A stretch of 64,000 nucleotides of DNA. Source: Brevibacillus sp. Its GTDB lineage: Bacteria > Bacillota > Bacilli > Brevibacillales > Brevibacillaceae. The position numbers were made by a program, and so were the translations under genes. Where the stretch lies: the NCBI GenBank assembly GCA_017656235.1, contig JACDOF010000002.1, positions 62,001-126,000 of the forward strand, given 5' to 3'. The stretch's first letter is position 1; each line of letters begins with the position of its first letter. The notes under the pieces are model-generated. The model worked only from the letters and a program-made list of their open reading frames with translations. It did no database searches and was not told where the DNA came from. Below, piece after piece: positions 51,383 to 60,053 of this stretch.

Positions 51383-52468
51383 ATGAATTTTTCTTTTGTC
51401 GGTGAGGTAAACAGTGCTTTTGTGAAGTGGATTGCCAACGGGATCAAAGCGGAGCTGGCCGCCTGCGGATTCGAGTATTGCGACGAACCGACAGACAACA
51501 TGGGCGTTGTTTTCAATTTTGTCAACAAAACCGGTATGAAGCCGTACCGGCGGAAAGCGCAGGCCACTTTTTGCGTGGGTGTGGCTGAAACGGACGAAAC
51601 CCCTGACGACATCTTGAGGGAAGCCTACCCCATGCTGGTTCGCACGCTGTCGAACCTGTTCCTGTACATCATCCACACGCGGCACGGGTGTGACGTTTAT
51701 TTCATTACTCCTGAACGAGGCTGCTATTCCGTGACGTACGATCGGGAAAGCGACCAGACGTTTTTCCGCAGCGTGGCGGAACGGCTGATTCCTGTCGTCT
51801 CCTCACGGCTGGTGATCGACAACGAGTTTCACTACGACCTCCCGGAAGAGCTGTGGAATGGCGACGAAATCACCGCCCAACTGAGCGAGGCAGGGAGAAA
51901 ATTGGACGGGCTGAATTTGCTGCCGGCGCCGTTTCCCCTGGAGGAGCTGCTGTCGCCGCAGGACCTGCGGCACGTGAAGCGGCTCTACGGAATCGGCGGC
52001 TTAAGCTACGGCAACCTGAGTGCACGCAAAGACGAGCGGCAGTTCTGGATGAGCGCGAGCGGGGTAAACAAGGGGGACATGCGCGTCATCGGACGGGACA
52101 TCCTGCTCGTCATGGGGTACAGCGAGGAGCGAAACGCCATGCTGCTCAATGTGCCGGCCAACGTCGAACCCCGGCGGGTCTCGGTGGATGCGATCGAGCA
52201 CTGGATGATCTACACCCAGCATCCCGACGTAGGGGCTATTGTACACATTCACGCCTGGATCGACGGAATTCCCTCAACGGAGATCAACTACCCGTGCGGC
52301 ACCTGGGAATTGGCGAAGGCCGTGTCGGAGCTCATCAGCCGCTCGGACGATCCCTCCAGGGCGATTATCGGCTTGAAGAACCACGGTTTGACGATCACCG
52401 GGCACAGTCTGGGAGAGATCTTTGAGCGCATCGACGGGCGGATTGTCAGGCAAGTCCCGATGACGTAA
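51383..52468 (+). CDS. Class II aldolase/adducin-domain protein with unusual N-terminal domain
   Basis: A 361-residue protein. Residues about 195-355 form a class II aldolase/adducin domain: GGLSYGNLSARKDERQFWMS, SASGVNKGDM, zinc ligands in AIVHIHAWIDGI, and the last His in GLKNHGLTITGHSLGEI. Residues 1-185 form a separate domain (VVFNFVNKTGMKPYRRKAQ, YIIHTRHGCDVYFITPERG) that I do not recognise. GAGAGAAGGG precedes ATG 51383. It is in an operon with the dehydrogenase upstream. It could be an aldolase, an epimerase or a dehydratase. Confidence 0.82.
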   Translation: MNFSFVGEVNSAFVKWIANGIKAELAACGFEYCDEPTDNMGVVFNFVNKTGMKPYRRKAQATFCVGVAETDETPDDILREAYPMLVRTLSNLFLYIIHTRHGCDVYFITPERGCYSVTYDRESDQTFFRSVAERLIPVVSSRLVIDNEFHYDLPEELWNGDEITAQLSEAGRKLDGLNLLPAPFPLEELLSPQDLRHVKRLYGIGGLSYGNLSARKDERQFWMSASGVNKGDMRVIGRDILLVMGYSEERNAMLLNVPANVEPRRVSVDAIEHWMIYTQHPDVGAIVHIHAWIDGIPSTEINYPCGTWELAKAVSELISRSDDPSRAIIGLKNHGLTITGHSLGEIFERIDGRIVRQVPMT

Positions 52469-52487
52469 CGGCTGGCGAAAAAAGAGA

Positions 52488-52523
52488 CAAACTCATGGGT
52501 CAAATCCCTTGGGTTTGTTTTCG
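52488..52523 (+). terminator. Terminator after the aldolase-domain gene
   Basis: CAAACTCATGGG pairs with CCCTTGGGTTTG across a 6-base loop, followed by TTTTC. Confidence 0.75.
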
Positions 52524-52528
52524 CCGCC

Positions 52529-53368
52529 TTACAGGCGGGCGGTCATCCATTCAAACAATTTGCGGACAGCTTCCTCCCGGCACGGTTCATGCAAAGGCCG
52601 GTGCCGTACCCCTGGAAAAACCAGATACGCTTTGTCATCAGTGGCAATCGATTGAAAAAAATGTTCAATTGCCTCCAGGTCAATGAGCGGGTCATGTTGA
52701 CCGCACAGACACAGAGTGGGGAGGCTGCATTTTGCCGCCTGGGACAAGGCGTGGGCGCCATTGCGCAAAAGCTCGCTGAACCAGCGGGGCGTGTATTGGG
52801 TAGTAAACAGCGGGTCCCGCAAGTCGTTAGCGGGATTGGCCAGCAAAGTGGACGTCAACCAGCTCCACTTGAAGGGTTTCACCGGCAGGTTGGGCGCTGC
52901 CCACGAAATCAAGTTGATCAATTTTTTCAACGGGTAGGGCAGGCGGAAGCGGATGCCCAACGCGGGTGACGACAACATCACGCCTTTTACCTGCCGAAGG
53001 TTTTCCTGCGCGTAACGAATGACGATCAAGCCTCCCAGGCTGTGGCCGAGCAGAAAGAGCGGTACGGCCGGGTATTGCTGCTCAAGCCGTGCAGCCAGCG
53101 TTTCCAAGTCGTCCAGGTATTCCTCAAAGCGGTCGACATGTCCGCGTGCTCCGTCAGACTGGCCAAACCCGCGCAGGTCGGGGGCAATCAATCCAATCTG
53201 CCTGCGCAAGCACTCCTCGCCGATGTCGGAGTAGACCCCCGAGTGCTCTCCCGCCCCGTGAACCAATATCATCAGCGCCCGGATCTGCGGCGGCATCCAG
53301 CCTCGATAGTACAGGTTCGTTCCGCGTGTTCCCGCGAAATAGCCGCTTCTAAAGAACTGGGTATCCAT
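52529..53368 (-). CDS. Monoglyceride-lipase-like alpha/beta hydrolase
   Basis: A 279-residue serine hydrolase of the YtpA/monoacylglycerol lipase type. Oxyanion and nucleophile motifs: MILVHGAGEHSGVY and LLGHSLGGLIVIRYA; acid in CGQHDPLIDL; His in GVRHRPLHEP. APDLRGFGQSDG is typical of this family. No signal peptide. GGAGGATGCA precedes ATG 53368. It follows the lipid-kinase gene on the same strand, so lipid turnover is a possible shared theme. Confidence 0.88.
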   Translation of the reverse strand: MDTQFFRSGYFAGTRGTNLYYRGWMPPQIRALMILVHGAGEHSGVYSDIGEECLRRQIGLIAPDLRGFGQSDGARGHVDRFEEYLDDLETLAARLEQQYPAVPLFLLGHSLGGLIVIRYAQENLRQVKGVMLSSPALGIRFRLPYPLKKLINLISWAAPNLPVKPFKWSWLTSTLLANPANDLRDPLFTTQYTPRWFSELLRNGAHALSQAAKCSLPTLCLCGQHDPLIDLEAIEHFFQSIATDDKAYLVFPGVRHRPLHEPCREEAVRKLFEWMTARL

Positions 53369-53418
53369 TGCATCCTCCACAGGGTAGTTGTCACCTTATT
53401 AGATTAACCACCCTCGGG

Positions 53419-53448
53419 CCCTTTCACACCAAACCGTGAAAGGGTTTT
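53419..53448. terminator. Hairpin between lipid kinase and lipase genes
   Basis: CCCTTTCAC (53419-53427) pairs with GTGAAAGGG (53436-53444). A T run follows only on the + strand, so its effect on the minus-strand genes is unclear. Confidence 0.5.
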
Positions 53449-53467
53449 GAACGTGCTGCGCTTAGCG

Positions 53468-54355
53468 CTACACAATGTAAAGTCCCTGTTGTTTGACCGC
53501 CATCTCGAGCGGCGTTTCGCCGAGAACCTCGCCGTCCCCGTGGGCGGGCAGCGGTTTTGACGACAAGATCTTGAGACGTCGTCCGGTGAAAGTGGTGACG
53601 GCGTCGTCATAGATGTGGGTTCCGCGGAAGACACGGGGAAATAGCGTCAAGAGCTTCCAGCGGGAGATCCCGTGAACGACGCAGATGTCGAGCAGGCCGT
53701 CGTCGCATTGGGCGTGCGGGCAGATCTTCATGCCGCCGCCGTAAAACGGGATATTGGCCACGGCGATCATCCATACGCGGGAAAAGGTGTGTTCCCGCTC
53801 GTCAATCACCATCGTTACGTCTGCGGGTTGGTATCTGAACAGCACATTGAAAAAGCTGAAAATATAGCAGAAATTCCCTAATCCCAAGCGGTTCAGCCAT
53901 CGTTTGTACCTCGCCTGGTTGGTCACTTTCGCAACCTGGCCGTCAAATCCGATTCCTGCCACGTTGATGAACATCCGGTCATTGATGCAGACGATGTCAA
54001 TTTTTCGCTTTTGACCGGACAGCGCTTTCTCCAGCGCCTGTCTGCTTTGTTTTGGAATTTGCAGGCCCCTGGCGAAATCGTTTCCCGATCCGGCTGGAAT
54101 AGAGCCAAGCGGGATGTCCGACCCCGCCAAGCCGTTGGCTACCTCGTGGACGGTGCCGTCGCCGCCGATGGCGATGATGACACTGGCGCTCTTTTCTTTC
54201 GCCAGTCTCCTGGCGATCTCGGTGGCGTGCCTCGGCCCTTCCGTAAACATCACGCCGTAGTCAATTTGCTTTTGCAGAAGCAAGCGTTCGACGTGCTTCC
54301 AAACCTTCTGTCCCTTTCCATTGCCTGATACGCTGTTGACGATAAACCAAATCAT
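53468..54355 (-). CDS. Diacylglycerol kinase family lipid kinase (DgkB/YegS/BmrU type)
   Basis: A 295-residue kinase. Nucleotide-binding motif IIAIGGDGTVHEVANGL, then GSIPAGSGNDFARGL and GIGFDGQVAKVTN; C-terminal PAHGDGEVLGETPLE. It phosphorylates diacylglycerol or a related lipid at the membrane surface. ATG 54355 is chosen because GAGGGATGGT precedes it; an ATG 30 bases upstream lacks a site. The MMPL transporter gene lies 141 bases upstream on the same strand. Confidence 0.9.
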   Translation of the reverse strand: MIWFIVNSVSGNGKGQKVWKHVERLLLQKQIDYGVMFTEGPRHATEIARRLAKEKSASVIIAIGGDGTVHEVANGLAGSDIPLGSIPAGSGNDFARGLQIPKQSRQALEKALSGQKRKIDIVCINDRMFINVAGIGFDGQVAKVTNQARYKRWLNRLGLGNFCYIFSFFNVLFRYQPADVTMVIDEREHTFSRVWMIAVANIPFYGGGMKICPHAQCDDGLLDICVVHGISRWKLLTLFPRVFRGTHIYDDAVTTFTGRRLKILSSKPLPAHGDGEVLGETPLEMAVKQQGLYIV

Positions 54356-54496
54356 ACCATCCCTCGCTGCAATTCGTTTTTTCATACAGTTTTGCCAATT
54401 GAGCCGCGCCTTAAACGATCAAGGGATGATGGCTCTGGCGGATTATCTGACGATAGACTATAGACAAACCGTTTCGACTTTGGGCGTGCGGAATGG

Positions 54497-56599
54497 TCAA
54501 CGTGAAAAGCGGATGATGGTGGACCAGTTCCATCTCCCCATCAGTTTCATCAGACACGGTACCAGCAGCAGCCGGATGACGGTCGCGTCCAACAGGATCG
54601 CGGTGGCGATCCCGACGCCGATCTGCTTTACCGGGAGTACGCCGGTAAAGGCAAACGACCCGGTGATTACCACCATGATCAAGGCGGCACTGGTGATCAT
54701 GCTGCCGGTCAAGGCCAAGCCCTCCATCGTACTCCTGGCATTGTCCCGCGTCCTCTGGTAAATTTCTTTCATGCGTGAAATCAAGAACACTTCGTAGTCC
54801 ATCGACAATCCGAATACGACCGTGAAAATAAACACGGGCAGGATCGCGTCCGTAAAGGCGACAGGCGTAAAGTCAAGCCAACCGGCTCCATGGCCGTACT
54901 GAAAAATCCACACCATGATGCCAAAGCTGGCGGCGATGCTGAAGAGGTTCATCACGATAGCCTTGACTGCCAGGACGAGCGACTGAAACGTGAAGTACAA
55001 GATGACCAACGTCAGGATCGCAATCATCGCGATCGCCAGCGGGGCCGCTTGTTTGATCTTTTGCAAAAAGTCGTACTCGGCGGCGGTTTTGCCACCGACG
55101 TAAAAGCTCAGCCCGGCCTCCCCCGGCAGTGAACGGATGCGGTCGACGATTTCGGCGGCCTCCTCCGAGGTTGGATCGGCGCTGGCAATCACGTGGAGCT
55201 TGGTGAACTGCGCGGATGCGGGAAAGGCAAGCGGAGAGGTGACAAACGAGTCGACCCGGGCAACGCCGTCAATCGAGCTGATCCGGTCGACCAATTCGAG
55301 CAGTGCCGTTTTTCCTTCGTCGCGCAGCAGCGAAGACTGGCTTTTTACGGTGATTTCAATCGGGTAGATCTCTCTGATGTCAAACTGCTCCTCCAGTACC
55401 GTCAGCGCATCGCGTGATTCGTAGCCGGAGGGAATCGCGTTACTGTCCAGTACGCCCACTTGAAAATCGCGAATCGGGGAGGCGAGAGCGGCGATGAAGT
55501 AGACCGACACGGCCGCAACCAGCACCGGCCTCTGCATTACGGCTGCGGCAAAGTTGTACCATCCCGCAAACGAACGGCGCTTGCGAACCGTCAGCGCGTC
55601 GATGCGGTGGCCGATGATGCCGAGAACTGCCGGAACCAGTGTAATCCCGGCCAATACGGAGATCGCCGTGACGACGATTCCGTCGATCGCGGCGGAAGAA
55701 AAGATCATGAGATCAAACAGGAAAAGCCCCGACAGACCGGCGATAACCGTCAATCCGGAGAAAAAAATCGACTTCCCCGCGGTGCGGTTGGTAACAGCGA
55801 TCGCTTCCGTGAGTGATTTCCGCCCGGCCAGCTCTTCACGAAAGCGATTGACCATCAACAGCGCGTAGTCGATGCCGATCGCCAAACCCAGCATCGTCGT
55901 GAGGTTCAGCGTAAACACCGAGAGCGTGTACAGCCGATTCACCAGGAAAAGCACGCCGAGCGCCACCCCGACGCTGACCAGCGAGACGAGGATGGGGACA
56001 AGCGCGGCTGTCACACTCCGGAACGCCAACAAGAGAACGAGAAACGCGAGCGGAATGCCGATTAATTCGGCCCGCTGCAAGTCGTGCTGACTGGCCAGGG
56101 AGATGTCCCGATCCACCGCGGGGGTTCCTGTCACCGAGATCGCAAAGGAGGAGCTGGAAAGCTTCCGCTTCAGTTCGGGAATAAACTGCTGGGCCTCTTC
56201 ATCGTCCATGCGCAGATGCAAGAGAACGATCGCCCGCTTGCCGTTTTCGGAAATCATCTTTCCCTCAGGCAGGGTGATCGCCTGCACGGCGGGGTGGTGC
56301 TGGAGAGGGAGAAGACTCTGTTCGATTTCGCGCAAAAAAGCAGGGTTGTGGCTCGACAGCCGGCTGCTCTCATACAGCAGGATCAACTGCGATTTGGGGT
56401 GCTTGAGTTTGTTTTGCAAAAGCATCTGCGCCTGATACGATTCTCCTTTTTTGTCGATGAAGCCCGATTCTTTTACTTGGCCGGAAAGCGACAGGGCAAA
56501 TGGAAGAAAGACGACCAGTACCGCTGTCCACATGCAAAACGTCATCCACCGGAGCCGATAACACCATAGACCTGTCTTGTAAAAAAACGAATTCACCAT
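54497..56599 (-). CDS. MMPL-family (RND) membrane transporter
   Basis: A 700-residue transporter with two repeats, each a membrane helix, an extracytoplasmic loop and a five-helix bundle. Proton-relay Asp-Tyr motifs are seen in AIGIDYALLMVNRFREEL and FGLSMDYEVFLISRMKE. Bacillales members such as YdfJ export lipids or small amphipathic molecules. AGGGGGAAGGA precedes ATG 56599. Its neighbour, a lipid kinase, hints at a lipid substrate, but this is inference. Confidence 0.9.
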   Translation of the reverse strand: MVNSFFYKTGLWCYRLRWMTFCMWTAVLVVFLPFALSLSGQVKESGFIDKKGESYQAQMLLQNKLKHPKSQLILLYESSRLSSHNPAFLREIEQSLLPLQHHPAVQAITLPEGKMISENGKRAIVLLHLRMDDEEAQQFIPELKRKLSSSSFAISVTGTPAVDRDISLASQHDLQRAELIGIPLAFLVLLLAFRSVTAALVPILVSLVSVGVALGVLFLVNRLYTLSVFTLNLTTMLGLAIGIDYALLMVNRFREELAGRKSLTEAIAVTNRTAGKSIFFSGLTVIAGLSGLFLFDLMIFSSAAIDGIVVTAISVLAGITLVPAVLGIIGHRIDALTVRKRRSFAGWYNFAAAVMQRPVLVAAVSVYFIAALASPIRDFQVGVLDSNAIPSGYESRDALTVLEEQFDIREIYPIEITVKSQSSLLRDEGKTALLELVDRISSIDGVARVDSFVTSPLAFPASAQFTKLHVIASADPTSEEAAEIVDRIRSLPGEAGLSFYVGGKTAAEYDFLQKIKQAAPLAIAMIAILTLVILYFTFQSLVLAVKAIVMNLFSIAASFGIMVWIFQYGHGAGWLDFTPVAFTDAILPVFIFTVVFGLSMDYEVFLISRMKEIYQRTRDNARSTMEGLALTGSMITSAALIMVVITGSFAFTGVLPVKQIGVGIATAILLDATVIRLLLVPCLMKLMGRWNWSTIIRFSR

Positions 56600-56744
56600 T
56601 CCTTCCCCCTTGCTCGCGCAAGCTTGTACTAAATATATGGGGGAATATTCCGTTTATGTCTCCCCAATTTCCTTCTTGAACTTCGCACTTGTGGCAAGTA
56701 TTGTCATAAGAGATAACCAATTCAGACACGGGGGGCGGAGATAA

Positions 56745-57797
56745 ATGATGATGAAAAAGGTGCAGGTAGGGTTGATCGGTTACGGTCTTTCCGGGAAAGT
56801 ATTCCATGCGCCAGTGATTCAATCTGTTGAAGGGCTGGAACTGAAGACGGTTGTTTCCAGCAGCCCGCAAAAAGTGCACGCTGATTATCCGAGTATGGAA
56901 GTGGTGGGTAGCGTGGAAGAGCTTTGCCGGGATGATCAGATTGATCTGGTGGTTGTGGCCACACCCAATACAACGCATTATCCCTTTGCCAAGCAGGCGC
57001 TGCTGGCCGGCAAGCATGTCGTGGTGGAGAAGCCGTTTGTGAATTCGGTTGCGGAAGGCGAAGAGCTGATTGAGTTGGCCGAGAGCAGGAAGCGTCTGCT
57101 CAGTGTGTACCATAACCGAAGATGGGACAATGATTTTCTGACACTCAAACAAATCCTGCATGCCGGCATGCTGGGCGAGGTACATACCTATGTATCCCAT
57201 TATGACCGCTATCGCCCGGGGGTACGGGACAGGTGGCGGGAGCAGACGCTTCCCGGATCGGGTGTGCTGTACGACCTGGGCTCCCATCTGATCGACCAGG
57301 CCCTCCATTTGTTCGGCTGTCCCCGGACAGTGTGGGGCGACGTCTTCCCGCAGCGTCCCGGAGCCAGGGTGGACGATTACTTTCATCTCGTGCTCGGTTA
57401 CGACAGCGGCTTGCGGGTGCATCTGAACGCTGGAAGCATCGTGAAGCAGACAGGGCCGCGTTTTCAGGTTCACGGTACCAAGGGAAGTTTTTTCAAATAC
57501 GGCTTGGATCCGCAGGAAGAGGCGCTGCGGCAGGGGAAAAAACCCGGTTCTCCCGGATGGGGCGAAGACGAAGAAAGGCATTATGCGGACGTAACTGTCG
57601 AGGCTGGCAAGCTCACCGTCAGGGGAAAAGTTGAAACGATTCCCGGAGCCTATCAGGCATATTATGAAGGGATCTACCATGCGATCGTCGAGGCACAACC
57701 GGTACCGGTTCCTGCGGCAGAAGCACTTCATACGATCAGGGTGATCGAGATGGCAGTGAAAAGCAGCAGAGAAGGAAGAGTTCTCCGTTGGGAGTAA
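56745..57797 (+). CDS. Gfo/Idh/MocA family oxidoreductase
   Basis: A 350-residue NAD(P)-dependent sugar/inositol dehydrogenase. Rossmann motif VGLIGYGLSGKVFHAPV, the family signature VVVEKPFVNSVAEG with catalytic Lys, and the second domain with GSGVLYDLGSHLIDQALHLF carrying the conserved Asp and His. It resembles scyllo-inositol dehydrogenase IolW (YvaA) and related reductases. Cofactor and substrate remain unproven. ATG 56745 follows GGGGGGCGGAG. Confidence 0.9.
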   Translation: MMMKKVQVGLIGYGLSGKVFHAPVIQSVEGLELKTVVSSSPQKVHADYPSMEVVGSVEELCRDDQIDLVVVATPNTTHYPFAKQALLAGKHVVVEKPFVNSVAEGEELIELAESRKRLLSVYHNRRWDNDFLTLKQILHAGMLGEVHTYVSHYDRYRPGVRDRWREQTLPGSGVLYDLGSHLIDQALHLFGCPRTVWGDVFPQRPGARVDDYFHLVLGYDSGLRVHLNAGSIVKQTGPRFQVHGTKGSFFKYGLDPQEEALRQGKKPGSPGWGEDEERHYADVTVEAGKLTVRGKVETIPGAYQAYYEGIYHAIVEAQPVPVPAAEALHTIRVIEMAVKSSREGRVLRWE

Positions 57798-57825
57798 AGA
57801 GGCAGGTTTCCCGCCTCTCAAATGC
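57798..57825 (+). terminator. Terminator-like hairpin
   Basis: AGAGGCAGG pairs with CCGCCTCT across TTTC. There is no clear T tract. Confidence 0.5.
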
Positions 57826-57845
57826 AGAAAAAGGTTTTTGGTAGG

Positions 57846-57885
57846 GGAGAAGCGGCCATTTTCCTTTTTTCACTCCGTTGCACGC
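57846..57885. repeat. Fragment of family C repeat
   Basis: GAAGCGGCCATTTTCC followed by TTTTTTCACTCCGTTG matches the left part of family C at 1012-1042. The rest is missing. Confidence 0.6.
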
Positions 57886-57983
57886 GAGCGCAAGTAGAGA
57901 AACCACTGGTGTCCATGTCGGACAGCCCGTACCCTCTAACCGTGAAAACGATATACTGGTAGCAGGGAAAGAGGGTGATTGTG

Positions 57984-58163
57984 ATGGACAAACATCTGGA
58001 AGACCGCGTCCGACACCTAGAGGTGAGACAAGCGATGATTGAGCAGCGGTTGGATGCCGCTGCCCAGGATATGAAAGAAATAAAAAATACCTTGACATGG
58101 TTAAATAGATTTGTGCTCGGAGCAACAATCGCGGCTGTTCTCAACCTGATTTTCAAGATGTAG
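57984..58163 (+). CDS. XhlA-like small membrane protein (orphan)
   Basis: A 59-residue protein: an amphipathic helix (MDKHLEDRVRHLEVRQAMIE) then TLTWLNRFVLGATIAAVLNL as a membrane segment. This layout is that of hemolysin XhlA, which works with a holin in PBSX-type prophages. No holin, amidase or other phage gene is near, so it is a lone copy, either a remnant or a co-opted gene. GAGGG sets ATG 57984. Confidence 0.72.
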   Translation: MDKHLEDRVRHLEVRQAMIEQRLDAAAQDMKEIKNTLTWLNRFVLGATIAAVLNLIFKM

Positions 58164-58205
58164 GAAAATCTTGTGACGGGGAAAGCCGTCTTTTTTTACG
58201 ATGAC

Positions 58206-58243
58206 AAAACCGAGGCCTGGCATGGGCCCGACCTCGGTTTTGG
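58206..58243. terminator. Bidirectional terminator
   Basis: AAAACCGAGG (58206-58215) pairs with CCTCGGTTTT (58232-58241), between the XhlA-like gene and the convergent azoR. Confidence 0.85.
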
Positions 58244-58256
58244 GGTTCAATCTTCT

Positions 58257-58913
58257 TTACACCGGCTGCTGCTCGCGGGCGAACCGTTTGGCGGCGTCCT
58301 TGGCTTGCTCGATGGCGCGCGCCCTGATCTCGTCTGCTTGATCCGGCATTTGGGCCATTCCTTCGACGATGATGGATTCAACGTCAGTGATGCCGATAAA
58401 GCTCAAGACTGTCCGGATATAGCGGTCTCCAAACTCCATTTCTGCTCCGGGACCTTCCGAATAAATGCCGCCTCTTGCCTGGATATGCACTGCTCGCTTG
58501 CCGGTCAAAAGGCCAACAGGTCCTTGCGGCGTATAGGAAAATGTTTTGCCCGCGATACAAATGGTATCAATGTACGCTTTCATTTTGGGCGGAACGCTGA
58601 AATTCCACAGGGGTGTAACGAATACGTATTTGTCTGCATCAATAAACTGGTCGGTCAGGGCGCTGATTGCGCCAACTTTTTCCTTTTCCTCCGCGGAAAG
58701 CTGGTCAAATGCGATGCCTTGTTGAAGTTTGCCCCATCCGCTGAAGACATCGGCGTCAATGTATGGAATGTCCATCCTGTAAAGATCCAGAACGACGATT
58801 TCGTCGTCAGGTTTTTCTTGGCGGTACGCATCCAAAAAAGCCCGCCCCACCGCGAGACTGTAGGATTGATCTTCGGGTTTCGGGTTTGCTGTGATGTACA
58901 AGACTTTTGCCAC
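58257..58913 (-). CDS. azoR: FMN-dependent NADH-azoreductase / quinone reductase
   Basis: A 218-residue flavodoxin-fold protein. [18 protein letters not shown] binds the FMN phosphate; [17 protein letters not shown] and [11 protein letters not shown] are the family flavin motifs. It reduces quinones and azo compounds with two electrons from NADH and helps against electrophile stress. GTG 58913 is preferred because AAAGGACGG lies 8 bases upstream. Tandem sites upstream (59101-59138) may bind a regulator. Confidence 0.92.
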   Translation of the reverse strand: MAKVLYITANPKPEDQSYSLAVGRAFLDAYRQEKPDDEIVVLDLYRMDIPYIDADVFSGWGKLQQGIAFDQLSAEEKEKVGAISALTDQFIDADKYVFVTPLWNFSVPPKMKAYIDTICIAGKTFSYTPQGPVGLLTGKRAVHIQARGGIYSEGPGAEMEFGDRYIRTVLSFIGITDVESIIVEGMAQMPDQADEIRARAIEQAKDAAKRFAREQQPV

Positions 58914-59321
58914 TTCTTCATCCGTCCTTTCAAGTGAGAAATCATTTTGGCGGGGAATCCAAGCATATGCTGTTTTCTTTACCCCTCTTAACATGGACTG
59001 GCATACGCGCGGCTATCCTCGCATTCCCTGTGCCTGGCGATAACTGGCCAAGAAGGGGGCTAGAACCAGCAGAGGAAGAATGGATTCTTTAATTAAATAA
59101 GCAACTTACTTACATATAGTACATTACGCAACTTGCTTCCTGTTGTCAAGTTAAATGCTGCTGAACTGTCTGACAACCTGTCGGTTCCCAGCGAAAAAGC
59201 CGATTATTATTTATGAAAAACTGGTGTAACTTTGCAGGCAGGTTGTTCGTAAAACAATTGGGGGACTTTATCTGCCGGCAGGCAATCTTTTACTTTTGGG
59301 AGAGTTGAGGATGAGAGAACC
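58914..59321. promoter_or_regulatory. Intergenic region with tandem repeats between azoR and the efflux operon
   Basis: A 408-base gap between divergent genes. GCAACTTACTT (59101-59111) and GCAACTTGCTT (59128-59138) are direct repeats 27 bases apart flanking an AT-rich core (TACATATAGTACATTA). This suits an operator-promoter for azoR or the ABC genes. No coding frame is convincing in the rest. Confidence 0.5.
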
Positions 59322-60023
59322 ATGGCAAACGCACTAGGGGAGTTGACTGTTGAGGGCGTCCGACACAGCTACGACAGCGGAAAACTGAAAGTGCCTGTCC
59401 TCTTCGACATTTCGCTTCATATCAAGGCGGGCGAATTCGTCGCTTTGTGCGGTTCCTCCGGCTCCGGCAAGACCAGCTTGCTTAATCTGCTGGCCGGTCT
59501 GACCAAACCGGACGAGGGCCGGATATGGGTCAGCGGTCACGAGATATCCAGGATGAATGAAAACAAATTGTGTATCTTTCGACGCAATTATCTTGGATTT
59601 GTATTCCAATCGTTCAATCTGCTGCCGACGCTGACGGCAGTGGAAAATGTGGAGCTGCCGCTGGTCTTTTCCGGGGAAAAAAAACGGAACCGAAGGAAAC
59701 GGGCCATCGAGATGCTGGAGCAGGTTGGCCTGGGGGATCGGATTCATCACAAGCCAAACGAACTGAGCGGAGGGCAGCAGCAGCGCGTCAGTATCGCGCG
59801 GGCACTTGTCAACAAGCCCAACATCGTGCTGGCGGACGAGCCCACCGGGAACCTGGACAGCGTGACAGAACAGGAGATTTTGCAGTTGATGCGCTCGATC
59901 AACCGCGAGCACGGGACCACGTTCGTCATTGTCACGCACGACGACGAAGTGGCCAAGCAGTCTGACCGGATCATCTTCCTGAAGGATGGGAGGATTGTGG
60001 ACGAGCAGCAGCAGGCACGGTGA
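59322..60023 (+). CDS. MacB/LolD-type ABC transporter ATP-binding protein (YknY-like)
   Basis: A 233-residue ATPase. Walker A GSSGSGKTSL, Q-loop FVFQSFNLLP, signature LSGGQQQRVSIARAL, Walker B IVLADEPTGNLD and H-loop IVTHDDE. The form matches the MacB/LolD/YknY group that powers mechanical export. It leads an operon with the permease (30 bases on) and the adaptor protein. Confidence 0.93.
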   Translation: MANALGELTVEGVRHSYDSGKLKVPVLFDISLHIKAGEFVALCGSSGSGKTSLLNLLAGLTKPDEGRIWVSGHEISRMNENKLCIFRRNYLGFVFQSFNLLPTLTAVENVELPLVFSGEKKRNRRKRAIEMLEQVGLGDRIHHKPNELSGGQQQRVSIARALVNKPNIVLADEPTGNLDSVTEQEILQLMRSINREHGTTFVIVTHDDEVAKQSDRIIFLKDGRIVDEQQQAR

Positions 60024-60053
60024 GAAGCCAGAAAGAATGCAGGTGGAGATAGG

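Noticed and set aside
50009..51685. A 558-codon frame antisense to the zinc dehydrogenase
   Set aside because: The plus-strand gene has full family motifs and an operon partner; the antisense frame has none.
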